A DNA stretch of 64,000 nt from Acidobacteriota bacterium (GTDB lineage Bacteria > Acidobacteriota > Thermoanaerobaculia > Multivoradales > JBCCEF01), in the NCBI GenBank assembly GCA_039030395.1, contig JBCCEF010000010.1, positions 1 to 64,000 on the forward strand, read 5' to 3'. Made by a program: the position numbers and the translations under genes. Under the pieces are notes generated by a model. The model was not told where the DNA came from and did not search any database. It worked only from the letters and a program-made list of their open reading frames with translations. Shown one piece after another: positions 45,199-54,349 of the stretch (position 1 is its first letter; each line of letters opens with the position of its first letter).

Positions 45199-45252
45199 AG
45201 CTAGCAGGAGCGCTGAGAGACTCGGCGAAGCCGATTCAGCGCCCTGCTAGCT
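45199..45252. terminator. Bidirectional hairpin between the rim operon and the dipeptidase
   Basis: AGCTAGCAGG-a-GCGCTGA pairs with TCAGCGC-CCTGCTAGCT, a near-perfect 17-bp stem, with a small inner CGGC/GCCG stem. No U-tract. It overlaps the 3' end of the dipeptidase gene. Confidence 0.65.
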
Positions 45253-46792
45253 CTACGAGCATGGCGGTGTACATCTCCAGGTTCAGGAGAAGCTGCTCGC
45301 GGGTCAGGAATTCATGTTCCGTGTGGCCGGTGTAGACCTCGCCGGGCATCGACGGCCCGAAATTGACGCCGTTTGGCATCAGCCGAGCGTGGGTGCCGCC
45401 GCCGATGGAGAGCGGCTGGGGGTTCTCCTGGCCGGTGAAGTGCTCGAAGACGGAAAGGAGGACCGGAACCTGTGGCGCGCCCTGCGGGTAGTAGGGCTCG
45501 CCGATCCGCATCTCCATCGCCACCGGAATCTTCCACTCCTCGCTCCAGGCGTTCACCGCGTCGCGGATCGCTCCCTCCACCTCTTCGTTGCTGCGCCCCG
45601 CCGGCCGCCGGATGTTGATGCCGGCGGTCAACAGACCTTCGTCGTTCGCTTCCAGGGTGGTGAGGGAAAGGGTGAGGGGTCCCATGAAGTCGTGCGCGTA
45701 GGCGAGGTCGCCGAACTTTTCTGCCTCGTCGCCCAGGCCCACCAGATCGTTGATCAGGCGCACCGTCCGGGTGGCCTGGGTTTCCTGCCACGGGATGTTG
45801 TCGAGGATTGCCGCCAGGTGGGTGATGGCATTTTTGCCGTTCCAGGGAGTGGAGGAGTGTGCCGCGACGCCCTTCGCGCGCAGGGTGAGCTTGTCGGTCT
45901 CGCCCTTCATCTCGATCTCGACGTCGGCGCCGGCGGCTTGACGGACGCGGAGGCGATCCCCCAGCACTCCGACTAGACCCGGCACCGGTCCAAGGATGAC
46001 CGCTTCGGCGCGGCCGGGGATCTGCGACAGGAAGGCGCCACCGGTGATCGACTCGAGGCGCGGCCCCGCAGGGGTGGCTTCCTCACCGGGCGCGGCGACT
46101 TCCGGTTCCGGTGCGGCGGGGGTGAGGTGAATCGAGCCCCAGCCCTTTTCGGCCACCACCACCGGGTAGGAGGCATCGATCACCACGTTCAGGGCCGGCG
46201 GTTCCCAGCCGGCGAGGAACTCGCGATAGGGAGTCCAATCGCTCTCTTCGGTGTAGGAGACGATCAGCTCGATCCGCCGGTCGAGGGGGACGTCGAGATC
46301 CTTCAGGGTCTTCATGGCGTAGAGGGCGGTGGCGATGGGGCCTTTGTCGTCCTCGGTACCGCGGGCGATCAACTTGCCCGGGTCGCTCTCGGTGTCGAGG
46401 ACGAAGGGGTCCTTGGCCCACTCGCCCGGATCCGCCGGCTGGACGTCGCCGTGGGTGACGATGCCCAGGCGCTTGGCCGGTCCCTTGCCCTTGCCAAGAG
46501 CGATGATCGCCACGGCGCCGTGGTCTTCGAATTCGAGGCCCAGTTCTTCTGCTTTGGCGGCGAGGTATTCGCTCATTCCGTGGACTTCGGGGTTGTCCGC
46601 GTTCTCGACGCCCTCCTCTTTGAAGGTGCGGAAGGTGACCAGCCGGCCGAGGGCTTCTTCCGTCGCCGCGCCGTAGGTGGCGCGAGCGTGCTCGGCGGCG
46701 GCGAGGGCCTCTCGGGACGGTGCGTCGGCGGCGGTGGTCCCGGAGACGAGAGCGGCCAGAAGGGCGAGAGCGGTGAGCGTTCGATATCGCAT
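45236..46792 (-). CDS. Exported M20-family dipeptidase (PepV/Sapep-like)
   Basis: 518 residues from the ATG at 46792, which gives a signal peptide (RTLTALALLAALVSGTTAADA). The frame is open 30 codons further, but that would bury the signal. Zinc ligands: His/Asp in IVTHGDVQPADPGEW, Asp in IARGTEDDKGP, Glu-Glu in SYTEESDW, and the distal His region SIGGGTHARLMPNG and TGHTEHEFL. The lid domain contains GVAAHSSTPWNGKNA. It would hydrolyse dipeptides outside the cytoplasm. Convergent with the rim operon. Confidence 0.9.
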   Translation of the reverse strand: MRYRTLTALALLAALVSGTTAADAPSREALAAAEHARATYGAATEEALGRLVTFRTFKEEGVENADNPEVHGMSEYLAAKAEELGLEFEDHGAVAIIALGKGKGPAKRLGIVTHGDVQPADPGEWAKDPFVLDTESDPGKLIARGTEDDKGPIATALYAMKTLKDLDVPLDRRIELIVSYTEESDWTPYREFLAGWEPPALNVVIDASYPVVVAEKGWGSIHLTPAAPEPEVAAPGEEATPAGPRLESITGGAFLSQIPGRAEAVILGPVPGLVGVLGDRLRVRQAAGADVEIEMKGETDKLTLRAKGVAAHSSTPWNGKNAITHLAAILDNIPWQETQATRTVRLINDLVGLGDEAEKFGDLAYAHDFMGPLTLSLTTLEANDEGLLTAGINIRRPAGRSNEEVEGAIRDAVNAWSEEWKIPVAMEMRIGEPYYPQGAPQVPVLLSVFEHFTGQENPQPLSIGGGTHARLMPNGVNFGPSMPGEVYTGHTEHEFLTREQLLLNLEMYTAMLVELAGR

Positions 46793-46971
46793 GGCTAGTT
46801 TGATCCTCGATGTTCGGCTGGGTTGTTGGAGCGAGTCGGGGGCCACGCAGAAGGTCCGGCGGCCGAGGCGGGAAGCCTGCAAGCTTCCTGCCTCGAAACG
46901 CAGTCTAGCGCTCAGCCGGTCGCTGTGTAAGGGCCATTGCTATGATGCGCCGCGCAATGGGAGGAGGGCCG

Positions 46972-47568
46972 ATGGATCGGAACGAGGGCTGGAACATCGT
47001 GCGGGAATATGTTGCCGACCATGGTTTGCGTCGGCACATGCTGGCAGTGGAGGCGGTGATGCGCCTCTATGCGGAGCGCTTGGGGGGCGATCCGGAGGCA
47101 TGGGGTCTGGCGGGGTTGCTGCACGATTTCGACTGGGAGGTTCACCCGACTCTGGAGTCTCATCCGGCAAACGGGGCGCCGATCTTGCGCGACCGCGGCT
47201 GCCCGGAGGAGGTGGTGCGTGCCATCCTGTCTCACAATACGGCCGGTACCGGGGTGGAGCGCACGATGCCGATGGAGTTTGCCCTGCTGGCGAGCGATGA
47301 GATCACCGGCTTGATCATTGCGGCGGTTTTGGTGAGGCCGCACAAGGATGTGCGTCAGCTCAGGCTCAAGTCGGTGAAGAAGTCTTGGAAGGAGAAGAGT
47401 TTTGCGGCCGGGGTGGACCGGGAGCATGTGCGGGCGGCGACGGAGGATTTCTCTCGCGAGTGCTACGACGGTGGGCTTGAACTCTGGGAGCACGTTGGAA
47501 ATGTTCTTGCGGCCATGCAGGGGGCGGCTGAGATTCTGGAACTGGATGGTCGGGCGGCTGCCGGGTGA
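46972..47568 (+). CDS. HD-domain phosphohydrolase-like protein
   Basis: 198 residues from the ATG at 46972 (GGAGGAGG upstream); TATGAT at 46941-46946 is a likely -10. The HD metal motif is HMLAVEAVMRLYAERLG, then LLHDFDWEVHPTLESHP (His-Asp), and ILSHNTAGTG. Resembles small HDIG-type proteins of unknown substrate. The C-terminal part (LKSVKKSWKEKSFAAGVDRE) is typical of the same subgroup. Isolated gene. Confidence 0.87.
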   Translation: MDRNEGWNIVREYVADHGLRRHMLAVEAVMRLYAERLGGDPEAWGLAGLLHDFDWEVHPTLESHPANGAPILRDRGCPEEVVRAILSHNTAGTGVERTMPMEFALLASDEITGLIIAAVLVRPHKDVRQLRLKSVKKSWKEKSFAAGVDREHVRAATEDFSRECYDGGLELWEHVGNVLAAMQGAAEILELDGRAAAG

Positions 47569-47588
47569 CCCGACCGTCCCTTGGGGCC

Positions 47589-47741
47589 GGGCGACCCTGA
47601 CCGGCTGTGCGCGGTGCTCGAACTCGCCGGGTCACCTGGGTGCCGTTTTAGATCTTCGCTCATCGCGCCGCGATTTTTCGCTTCGTCGTTCATCTCAGCT
47701 CAGACAAGTTGCGCTCCGTGCTCGCTCGGTCAGAGTCGCCC
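47589..47741. repeat. Intergenic inverted-repeat element, copy 2 (family A)
   Basis: Outer arms GGGCGACCCTGACCG (47589-47603) and CGGTCAGAGTCGCCC (47727-47741) pair with one mismatch. Inner blocks GCGCGGTGCTCGAACTCGCC and GCGCTCCGTGCTCG match copy 1 at 24030. Within the arms three consecutive bases differ from copy 1 on both sides in a compensating way. Confidence 0.7.
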
Positions 47742-47808
47742 TCCGGTGAGAGCGACGGCCAGGGGATCCCATGGAGAAGCAGGCTTGGAGTTACGACCGA
47801 GTCCTTGT

Positions 47809-47900
47809 GGGCGAGGCGGCAGCAGAGCTGTCGAGGACGAGGGTGAAACCCGAACAATGACACTTTGTCGGGTTGAGGGGGGCGCCCAGCCCCCCTGAAA
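47809..47900 (+). repeat. Three-hairpin intergenic element, copy 3 (family B)
   Basis: Plus orientation. GGGCGAGG then CGGCAGC-aga-GCTGTCG (hairpin 1), AGGA, GGG-TGAAA-CCC (hairpin 2), an extra CGACAAAGTGTC-like stem, and hairpin 3 GGGGGG-CGCCCAG-CCCCCC, ending TGAAA. It ends one base before the stop codon of the Lrp gene. Confidence 0.7.
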
Positions 47901-48386
47901 CTACCCTGCCCACTCCATGGGTTTCGCGAGCATTGGCAGGGTGGTACTGCTTTGGTGTTCGAAGATCAGGTTGGTCTCCAGGTGGGCGACTTCGGGGCGG
48001 GTGGTGAAGGCGGAGAGGGCGAAGTCTCTCAGGGTGTTGGAGTCCTGGACGGCGACGTGCACCAGGAAGTCGTTGGCGCCGGCGAGGTGGTAGATGGCGA
48101 TGACTTCCGGCAGGGTGAGGGCGTGGCGGCGGAAGCTGTCCACCCGGTCGCGGGAATGGCGGGTGAGGCGGATGGCGATCAAGGCCTGGATGCCGATGCC
48201 AAGGGCTTTCGGCGAGACTTCCGCGTGGTAGCCGGTGATGGCGCCGCCGCGTTCCAACCGCCGTACCCGTTCGAGGCAGGTGGAGGGCGCGAGGCCCACC
48301 TGAACTGCCAACTCCTTGTTGGTGATCCGTGCATTCTTCTGCAAAGCCGTCAGCAGGGCGTGGTCTGTTCGGTCGAGGGCGCGCAT
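47901..48386 (-). CDS. Lrp/AsnC-family transcriptional regulator
   Basis: 161 residues. N-terminal helix-turn-helix: LDRTDHALLTALQKNARITN, LAVQVGLAPSTCLERVRRLE and GAITGYHAEV. The C-terminal RAM domain includes PEVIAIYHLAGANDFLVHVAV. It probably senses an amino acid and controls its divergent neighbour, a Cys/Met-metabolism enzyme. A 15-bp palindrome overlaps its own predicted promoter, so autoregulation is likely. Confidence 0.93.
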   Translation of the reverse strand: MRALDRTDHALLTALQKNARITNKELAVQVGLAPSTCLERVRRLERGGAITGYHAEVSPKALGIGIQALIAIRLTRHSRDRVDSFRRHALTLPEVIAIYHLAGANDFLVHVAVQDSNTLRDFALSAFTTRPEVAHLETNLIFEHQSSTTLPMLAKPMEWAG

Positions 48387-48397
48387 GGGATCGATAT

Positions 48398-48447
48398 CCG
48401 AATTTTATTCGGTCAATAGCGTCTGAGTGCGAATCTGATTCTATTCT
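48398..48447. promoter_or_regulatory. Shared control region: two palindromes, Lrp-type, and divergent -10 boxes
   Basis: Palindrome 1 is CCGAATTTTATTCGG (48398-48412, perfect arms). Palindrome 2 is GAATCTGATTC (48431-48441, perfect arms). Both contain a GAATnnnATTC-like core, and their centres are 31 bp apart, about three helical turns. TAAAAT inside palindrome 1 (minus strand) fits a -10 for the Lrp gene, and TATTCT (48442-48447) directly after palindrome 2 lies 9 nt before the start of the plus-strand gene. Confidence 0.6.
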
Positions 48448-48456
48448 GGGTTCACC

Positions 48457-49683
48457 ATGCGACGCAACGAACCATCTTACCCGTCTTCCATCGATACTCG
48501 TGCGGTCCACTCCGGGCGTGGTGACCTGGCCGAGCTGGGTGTACATGCTCCTCCTCTCGACTTCTCCACGACGAATCCGCTGATGGATCTCGGCGCCGGC
48601 ACGTCGAGTCTCGATGCGATGGTGGCCGGCGGAGAGCCGCGGGGCAGCTCCGTGTACTCCCGCCTGCACAATCCGACGGTGGCTCGCTTCGAGGAGGCTC
48701 TGGCGACCCTTGAAGGCGCGGAGGTGGCGGTGGCCTTTGCTAGCGGCATGGCGGCGTTGACCGCCTGCCTGCTCGCCCACGTCGGTCCCGGTGGGCACGT
48801 GGTCGCTTGCCGTCCTCTCTACGGCGGCAGCGATCATCTGTTGACCAGCGGTCTGCTCGGTATCGAGGTCACCTGGACGACGCCGGACGAGGTACACGCG
48901 GCGGTGCGGCCGGACACCGCCATGGTACTGATCGAGACCCCCGCCAATCCCACCCTCGATCTGTGGGACATCGCCTCGCTGGTGGAGCAGGCGGGTCGCG
49001 TACCGGTGCTGGTGGACTCGACCTTCGCGACGCCGGTGCTACAGCAGCCGCTTTCCCACGGCGCCCGATGGGTTCTGCACAGCGGTACCAAATTCCTCGG
49101 CGGTCACGGCGACGTGCTGGCCGGGGTGGTGGCAACGGACCGCGAGGCCGCCGCGGCGCTGCGCCAGGTCCGGCTGGTGACCGGCGGCGTGCTCCACCCC
49201 CTCGCCGGCTATTTGCTACACCGCGGACTCCAGACCCTGCCGGTGCGGGTGCGCGCGGCGCAGGCCGGGGCCCAGGCGCTGGCCGAACGTCTGACGGCGG
49301 ATCCGGCGGTGGCGCGGGTGTGGTTTCCTGGATTGGACGGGGCCGATCCTCAGGGTCTCCTGGGGCGCCAGTTGGCGGGTCCCGGTTGCGTGCTTTCCTT
49401 CGAGCTGTCCGGCGGCTACGAGGCGGCAAACCGCCTGGTGCAGGCGCTCCGCCTGATCACCCCGGCGGTGAGCCTCGGTTCGACGGACACTTTGATCCAG
49501 CATCCGGCGGCCCTCACCCACCGGGTGTTGTCCGACGAGGCGCGTGCCGAGGCCGGGATCCGCCCCGGCATGCTTCGCCTGTCGGTAGGGCTTGAAGCGG
49601 TGGACGACCTGTGGGCCGATCTCTCCGTTGGCCTGGCGGCGGTGCGCCGGAGAGCTCCGAGCATCGCCCGTCCCGTCGCTTGA
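48457..49683 (+). CDS. Cys/Met metabolism PLP enzyme (cystathionine gamma-synthase / methionine gamma-lyase type)
   Basis: 408 residues. Characteristic motifs: SSVYSRLHNPTVARFEEAL, AVAFASGMAALTACLLA, RPLYGGSDHLL, ETPANPTLDLWDI, LVDSTFATPVLQQPL, and LHSGTKFLGGHGDVLAG with the PLP Lys. HPAALTHRVLSDEAR and GMLRLSVGLEAVDDLWADL close the fold. Substrate (cystathionine, homocysteine, methionine) cannot be decided by eye. The divergent Lrp regulator and the phased palindromes suggest amino-acid-responsive control. TATTCT lies 9 nt before the ATG with no Shine-Dalgarno, so the mRNA is probably leaderless. Confidence 0.9.
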   Translation: MRRNEPSYPSSIDTRAVHSGRGDLAELGVHAPPLDFSTTNPLMDLGAGTSSLDAMVAGGEPRGSSVYSRLHNPTVARFEEALATLEGAEVAVAFASGMAALTACLLAHVGPGGHVVACRPLYGGSDHLLTSGLLGIEVTWTTPDEVHAAVRPDTAMVLIETPANPTLDLWDIASLVEQAGRVPVLVDSTFATPVLQQPLSHGARWVLHSGTKFLGGHGDVLAGVVATDREAAAALRQVRLVTGGVLHPLAGYLLHRGLQTLPVRVRAAQAGAQALAERLTADPAVARVWFPGLDGADPQGLLGRQLAGPGCVLSFELSGGYEAANRLVQALRLITPAVSLGSTDTLIQHPAALTHRVLSDEARAEAGIRPGMLRLSVGLEAVDDLWADLSVGLAAVRRRAPSIARPVA

Positions 49684-49747
49684 GGTCGGCGGGCACAGCG
49701 GCGGAAGGGCATGGATTCCGCCCGCTCCTTTCGATAGCGTCGCCGCC

Positions 49748-50998
49748 ATGCGCCGCTCGAAGCACCGTGTGCCCACTCCGTCGAACCCGTCGCCGGTTCG
49801 CAGCTATGAGATCGAGCTGCTGATGCGCCTGGCGCGGGCACTTCATACCTACGGCAGCCCGGCGCACATCCTGGAAGAGGCGCTGGAGCGGGTGGCGGAG
49901 AAGCTTGGCCAGACGGCGCAGTTCTTCGCCACGCCGACTTCGGTGTTCGCGGCCTTCGGCGTCGGTGCCGATCAACGCCTGGTGCTGGAGCGTTTGTCCC
50001 CCGGTCGTCTCAACCTGGAGAAGTTGTCTCAGCTCGACGAACTGCTCGACGGGCTGCTCCTCGATCGCGTGTCGCCGGGCTCGGCGGGGTCCCGCCTGCG
50101 GGCCATCGTCGAGGCGCCGCGGCGCTACGGGGAGTGGATTTCGACCCTCGCCTTCGGTGCCGCCTCCGGCGCCGCGGCGCGCTTCTTCGGCGGATCCTGG
50201 TGGGAGATGCTGGCCGCCGGGACGGTGGGGTTGGTGCTGGGAGCGATGGCCGTGCTGGCGGATCGCCATCCCACCACCGGCCGCCTCTACGACTTCGGCG
50301 CCGCGGCGTCGGCGTCGGCGCTGGCCGCTTGCGGGGCCATCTTCACCGGCCAGGTTTCCTTCTTTGTTGTGGTGTTGGCCGGCCTGATCGTCTTGCTGCC
50401 GGGCCTCACCCTGACCGTGGCGATGCGGGAACTCGCCACCGGCAATCTGGTGTCCGGCAGTTCGCGGCTGGCCGGCACGGTGGTGCTCTTCGTCACCATG
50501 GCCTTCGGCGTGGCGCTGGGCAACGGTGCCGTCGAGGCGGTCCTGGGAGCGGTGCCGACGGTGTTGCCGGCGCCGATGCCCTGGTGGTCCGATCCGCTGG
50601 CGTTGGTGATCTCGGCTCTGGGTTTGACGGTGATCTTTCGCGCCCGGCCCAGGGACTTTCCCTGGTTGCTGCTGGCCGGAGTGCTGGCGCTTTACAGCGG
50701 GCGCGAGGGAGCGCGGCTGTTCGGTCCGGAGCTGGGAGCGCTCCAGGCGGCGCTGGTGGTCGGCCTCGCCAGCAATCTGTTCGCCCGCCTCCGGCATCGC
50801 CCGGCCGGGGTGATGCAGCTTCCCGGATTGCTGATGTTGGTGCCCGGCTCGATCGGCTTCCGCGGCATGTCGATGTTGGTGGACCGCGACACCGTCGGCG
50901 GGATTCAGTCAGCTTTTTCGATGGTGCTGGTGGCGACGGCAATTGTCACCGGGCTGCTGCTGGCGAACGCGCTCCTGCCGCCCAAGAGGACCCTCTAG
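49748..50998 (+). CDS. ThrE-type threonine/serine exporter (fused two-domain form)
   Basis: 416 residues from the ATG at 49748, with TAGCGT 7 nt upstream. The N-terminal soluble part (YEIELLMRLARALHTYGSP, AHILEEALERVAEKLG, TSVFAAFG) is the hydrolase-like ThrE domain. About ten transmembrane helices follow, including LIVLLPGLTLTVAMRELA and a late MLVPGSIGFRGMSMLV, the typical ThrE C-terminal motif. It would export small amino acids. Its stop overlaps selB by 4 nt tail to tail. Confidence 0.87.
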   Translation: MRRSKHRVPTPSNPSPVRSYEIELLMRLARALHTYGSPAHILEEALERVAEKLGQTAQFFATPTSVFAAFGVGADQRLVLERLSPGRLNLEKLSQLDELLDGLLLDRVSPGSAGSRLRAIVEAPRRYGEWISTLAFGAASGAAARFFGGSWWEMLAAGTVGLVLGAMAVLADRHPTTGRLYDFGAAASASALAACGAIFTGQVSFFVVVLAGLIVLLPGLTLTVAMRELATGNLVSGSSRLAGTVVLFVTMAFGVALGNGAVEAVLGAVPTVLPAPMPWWSDPLALVISALGLTVIFRARPRDFPWLLLAGVLALYSGREGARLFGPELGALQAALVVGLASNLFARLRHRPAGVMQLPGLLMLVPGSIGFRGMSMLVDRDTVGGIQSAFSMVLVATAIVTGLLLANALLPPKRTL

Positions 50999-52920
50999 CG
51001 TCCCACGAGCTGCCGCTCGTCGCCGACTCGGCGAGTAACGCCGATGGAGTCCAGATGTTCGAGCAGCGGCAGGGCGGTCTTGCGGGAGAGGCCGTAGCGC
51101 TCTTTGAACTGCGGCACCGAGAAGCGCTCCCAGCCGCTGGCGACGAGATCTTGCCGCAGGTCGTTCAAGGCCGCGGCGGTGTGGATCATGCCGCCCGGTA
51201 GGCGCACAACGGTGCCCTCGTCGAGCAGGAAGCGGAGGGCCGTTTCGAACGGGGAATCCTCGGCTTCGAGAGCGCTCGCGACCAGCGCCGGATTCTCCGG
51301 CGCCGGACCCTTGCCGCGGTTCAAGAATTCCACCAGGGAGTCTGCCAGCGCTTTGGCGTCGCCTTCGAGGGTGACCTCACGGCCCGGCTGTAGAATCAAG
51401 CCGCCGGCGGCCGTCAACACCCCACGCTTGTCCAGGCGATCGAGCAGGAAGGCGGCCACCGTCGGCGCCACTCCCGGCAGAATCCGCTTCAGCGCCTCGG
51501 CCTTTGGCAGGCCGCGGGCCATCGGATCGCGGGCGAAATAGGTGTCGAGCACCCGCCGGGCGCGCTCTTCGGCCCGGTCGAGGCAGCCGGGATCGAGCCA
51601 GGCGCTTTCCCTGCCGCCGGTTCCCACCACCTCCAGCAAGCGGCCCTCCGCCGCCATTCCGCGCAGGTCCTCGGTGACGGCGACGGCCGGCTGGCCCAGG
51701 CGGCGCGCCAGGCGATCCGTTTCGATGCCGCGCTCGCGCTCGCCGGCGACCCAGGCGAGAAGGGCGTTTCGGTGGTTCCCGGCCAGCCCTTCGAGGGTCG
51801 CCAACATCTCGGCCCGGCGGCGCCGGCGCCACTGCGGGTCGAGGATCATGCCGCCGCCAAGGGTGGCGGCGGGGGAGGGGCGGCGGGCGATGAAGCGATC
51901 CCCCCGAATGGCGGCCACCGGCGCCGCCAGCCGCAGTTCCACGATACCGGCTTCACCCGGCTGCAAGGTCCGCGGTTCCAACGGTCGCATGCGGCCGACC
52001 ACTTCCTGGGCATAGAGATGGATCCGTACCGGCATGGTGCCGTCGAGGGGGGCGGGCGCATCGGCCAGCAGGGTGAACCGGGCGACCAGGGAACGGGTGC
52101 TCTCGAAGGTCTCCGGAGTCGCGAGTTGGGTGCCCCGGGGGACCTTCTCCAGGCCGACGCCGGTGAGCTGTAGGGAGGTGCGTTCGCCGGCGACCGCTTC
52201 TTCCCGCCCTTCGCCGTGTACCTGGATCCCCCGGACCCGCGCCGAAAGGCCACCGGGCAGGGTCTCGAGGGTATCTCCCGGCTGGATGCGGCCGCTGGTC
52301 AGGGTGCCGGTGACTACCACTCCCAGGCCGGTGAGGAGGAAGGCGCGATCCACCGGCAGGCGGGCCGGTGCGTCCTCCGCCGGTGGCTCCACCGCGTGGC
52401 GCCGTCCGAGGAGGAGAATGGCCAGCCGTAGTTCCTCGACCCCGTCGCCGGTGAGGCTCGACACCCGGTGGACCGGCGCGCCGGCGAAGGGCGTCGATTC
52501 CAGCAGTTCTTCGACCTCCAGTTCCGCCAGTTCGAGGACATCTTCGCTCGCCAGGTCGGCTTTGGTCAGCACCACCAGGGCCGCCGGGATGCCGAGGAGG
52601 GAGCAGATCGCCACGTGCTCGCGGGTCTGCGGCATCACCCCCTCGTCGGCGGCGACCACCAGCAGCAGCAGGCGGATGCCGCCCATCCCCGCCAGCGCGT
52701 TGTGCAGGAACCGCTGATGCCCCGGCACGTCGACGAAACCGACCTGCAGGTCCCCCTCGCCCGGTCCTTGATCGCGCAGGTGGGCGAAGCCGAGGTCGAT
52801 GGTGATGCCGCGCTCTTTCTCTTCCGCCCAGCGGTCGCAATCGATCCCCGTCAGGGCCTCGACCAGGCGGGTCTTGCCGTGGTCGACGTGGCCGGCGGTT
52901 CCTACGACGACGCGCCGCAT
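50995..52920 (-). CDS. selB: Selenocysteine-specific elongation factor SelB
   Basis: 641 residues from the ATG at 52920; the frame continues upstream into selA but out of that gene's frame. GTPase motifs: [17 protein letters not shown] (G1), [13 protein letters not shown] (G2), [14 protein letters not shown] (G3) and VLTKADLA (G4). Domains II and III follow, then C-terminal winged helices that bind the SECIS element. It delivers Sec-tRNA to UGA codons. selA lies 10 bp upstream on the same strand. Length is close to known SelB (about 610-640). Confidence 0.96.
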   Translation of the reverse strand: MRRVVVGTAGHVDHGKTRLVEALTGIDCDRWAEEKERGITIDLGFAHLRDQGPGEGDLQVGFVDVPGHQRFLHNALAGMGGIRLLLLVVAADEGVMPQTREHVAICSLLGIPAALVVLTKADLASEDVLELAELEVEELLESTPFAGAPVHRVSSLTGDGVEELRLAILLLGRRHAVEPPAEDAPARLPVDRAFLLTGLGVVVTGTLTSGRIQPGDTLETLPGGLSARVRGIQVHGEGREEAVAGERTSLQLTGVGLEKVPRGTQLATPETFESTRSLVARFTLLADAPAPLDGTMPVRIHLYAQEVVGRMRPLEPRTLQPGEAGIVELRLAAPVAAIRGDRFIARRPSPAATLGGGMILDPQWRRRRRAEMLATLEGLAGNHRNALLAWVAGERERGIETDRLARRLGQPAVAVTEDLRGMAAEGRLLEVVGTGGRESAWLDPGCLDRAEERARRVLDTYFARDPMARGLPKAEALKRILPGVAPTVAAFLLDRLDKRGVLTAAGGLILQPGREVTLEGDAKALADSLVEFLNRGKGPAPENPALVASALEAEDSPFETALRFLLDEGTVVRLPGGMIHTAAALNDLRQDLVASGWERFSVPQFKERYGLSRKTALPLLEHLDSIGVTRRVGDERQLVGR

Positions 52921-52930
52921 CCTCACAGCC

Positions 52931-54337
52931 TCAGGGGGCCTCGACGCTGGCGCGGCAGCGAGCGACGAGGGTGGAGATTTCGCCCGCGCCGACGGTGGAG
53001 AGGTCGAGCCACAGGGCGCCGTCGTGCAGGCGACCGAAGATCGCCGGGTGGCCGGTGCGCAGGCGATGGGCGAGAGCCTTGAGATCGTAGCCTTCGGCGG
53101 ACAGGCGAACCGCCCAGCTCGGCAGGTCGCGGGCGGGCAGCGAGCCGCTGCCGGCCCGGGCGACGCTGGGCGCGGCTTCGGCCCGCAGACCGATGAGATT
53201 CGAGAGTTCGCCGGCGAGGCTTCTGGCCCGCTCTTCGAGAACGGCCAGATCGGCCACGAGGCGCCGCAGCACGGGCAACTCCGCCAGGGCCGCCTGGTCG
53301 CCCGCCCGGAAGATGCGGAGGGTTTCCTCCAAGGCCGCATAGACCAGCCGTCCCGGCCGCAGAGCGCGAAACAGCGGGTGACGCCGGCAGCGCTCCACCG
53401 CTTCGCGCCGGCCGGCGATGATCCCCGCTTGCGGACCGCCGACGAGCTTGTCGCCGCTAAAGCACACCAGGTCCGCGCCGGCGGCGAGCGAGTGCTGGAC
53501 CCGCGGTTCTCCGGCCAATGCCGCCCGCCGCGCCGGTTCCGCGCTGTGGACGGCGAGATCGATCAGGCTGCCGGATCCCAGGTCGTGAACCACCGGCACG
53601 CCGGCGTCGCGCCCGATGGCGGCGAGTTCCTCGATGTCCACTTCGCCGGTGAACCCTTCGACGCGGTAGTTGGAGGTATGCACCTTGAGCAGCAGACCGG
53701 TGTTGTCGCCGATCGCCCGGCGGTAGTCGTCGCCGTGGGTGCGGTTGGTGGTGCCCACGCCGGCGAGCATGGCACCGCTTTCTTCCATGATGTCCGGCAC
53801 ACGGTAGGAGCCGCCGATTTCGACCATCTCGCCGCGCGACAGCACCACGTCCCGGCCGCGGGCGAGGGCGGCGAGGATCAATAGGGTGGCACCGGCGTTG
53901 TTGTTGACGACGGTGGCCGCCTCGCAGCCGGTCAACTCCCGCAGGAGCCGGGCGCAGCCCTCGTCGCGGCCCCCTCGCTCGCCGGTGTCGGGATCGATCT
54001 CCAGGCGTTGGGCACGACCGGCGACGGCGGCCAGACGTTCCGCTGCGGCATCTGCCAGCGGGGCGCGGCCGAGGCCGGTGTGGAGGATCACGCCGGTGGC
54101 GTTGATCACCTCGCCATAGTAGCGGTGGGCCAGACGCAGCCCCAGGCGGTCCGCCAGTGCTTCCGGCCGCAGGTGGTCGGCCTCCAGGTCTGCCGCAGCT
54201 CGCAATTCCGTCAACAGGCTACGCAGCTCGGCCCGCACCGCGCCGCGCCCGTGGTCCGCCAACAGGCTTTCCAAAGCGGGTTCCGCCAGCAGGCGGTCGA
54301 CGGAGGGGATGGCGCGCAGGAGGTCGGCTCGGGTCAT
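52931..54337 (-). CDS. selA: L-seryl-tRNA(Sec) selenium transferase SelA
   Basis: 468 residues. [10 protein letters not shown] near the N-terminus, [27 protein letters not shown]-like [13 protein letters not shown], and the PLP-lysine motif [17 protein letters not shown] are all diagnostic. It converts Ser-tRNA(Sec) to Sec-tRNA(Sec) using selenophosphate. It forms an operon with selB. TAACCT lies 9 nt before the ATG. No tRNA-Sec gene or selD was found in the window. Confidence 0.96.
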   Translation of the reverse strand: MTRADLLRAIPSVDRLLAEPALESLLADHGRGAVRAELRSLLTELRAAADLEADHLRPEALADRLGLRLAHRYYGEVINATGVILHTGLGRAPLADAAAERLAAVAGRAQRLEIDPDTGERGGRDEGCARLLRELTGCEAATVVNNNAGATLLILAALARGRDVVLSRGEMVEIGGSYRVPDIMEESGAMLAGVGTTNRTHGDDYRRAIGDNTGLLLKVHTSNYRVEGFTGEVDIEELAAIGRDAGVPVVHDLGSGSLIDLAVHSAEPARRAALAGEPRVQHSLAAGADLVCFSGDKLVGGPQAGIIAGRREAVERCRRHPLFRALRPGRLVYAALEETLRIFRAGDQAALAELPVLRRLVADLAVLEERARSLAGELSNLIGLRAEAAPSVARAGSGSLPARDLPSWAVRLSAEGYDLKALAHRLRTGHPAIFGRLHDGALWLDLSTVGAGEISTLVARCRASVEAP

Positions 54338-54349
54338 GCTAGGCAGAGG

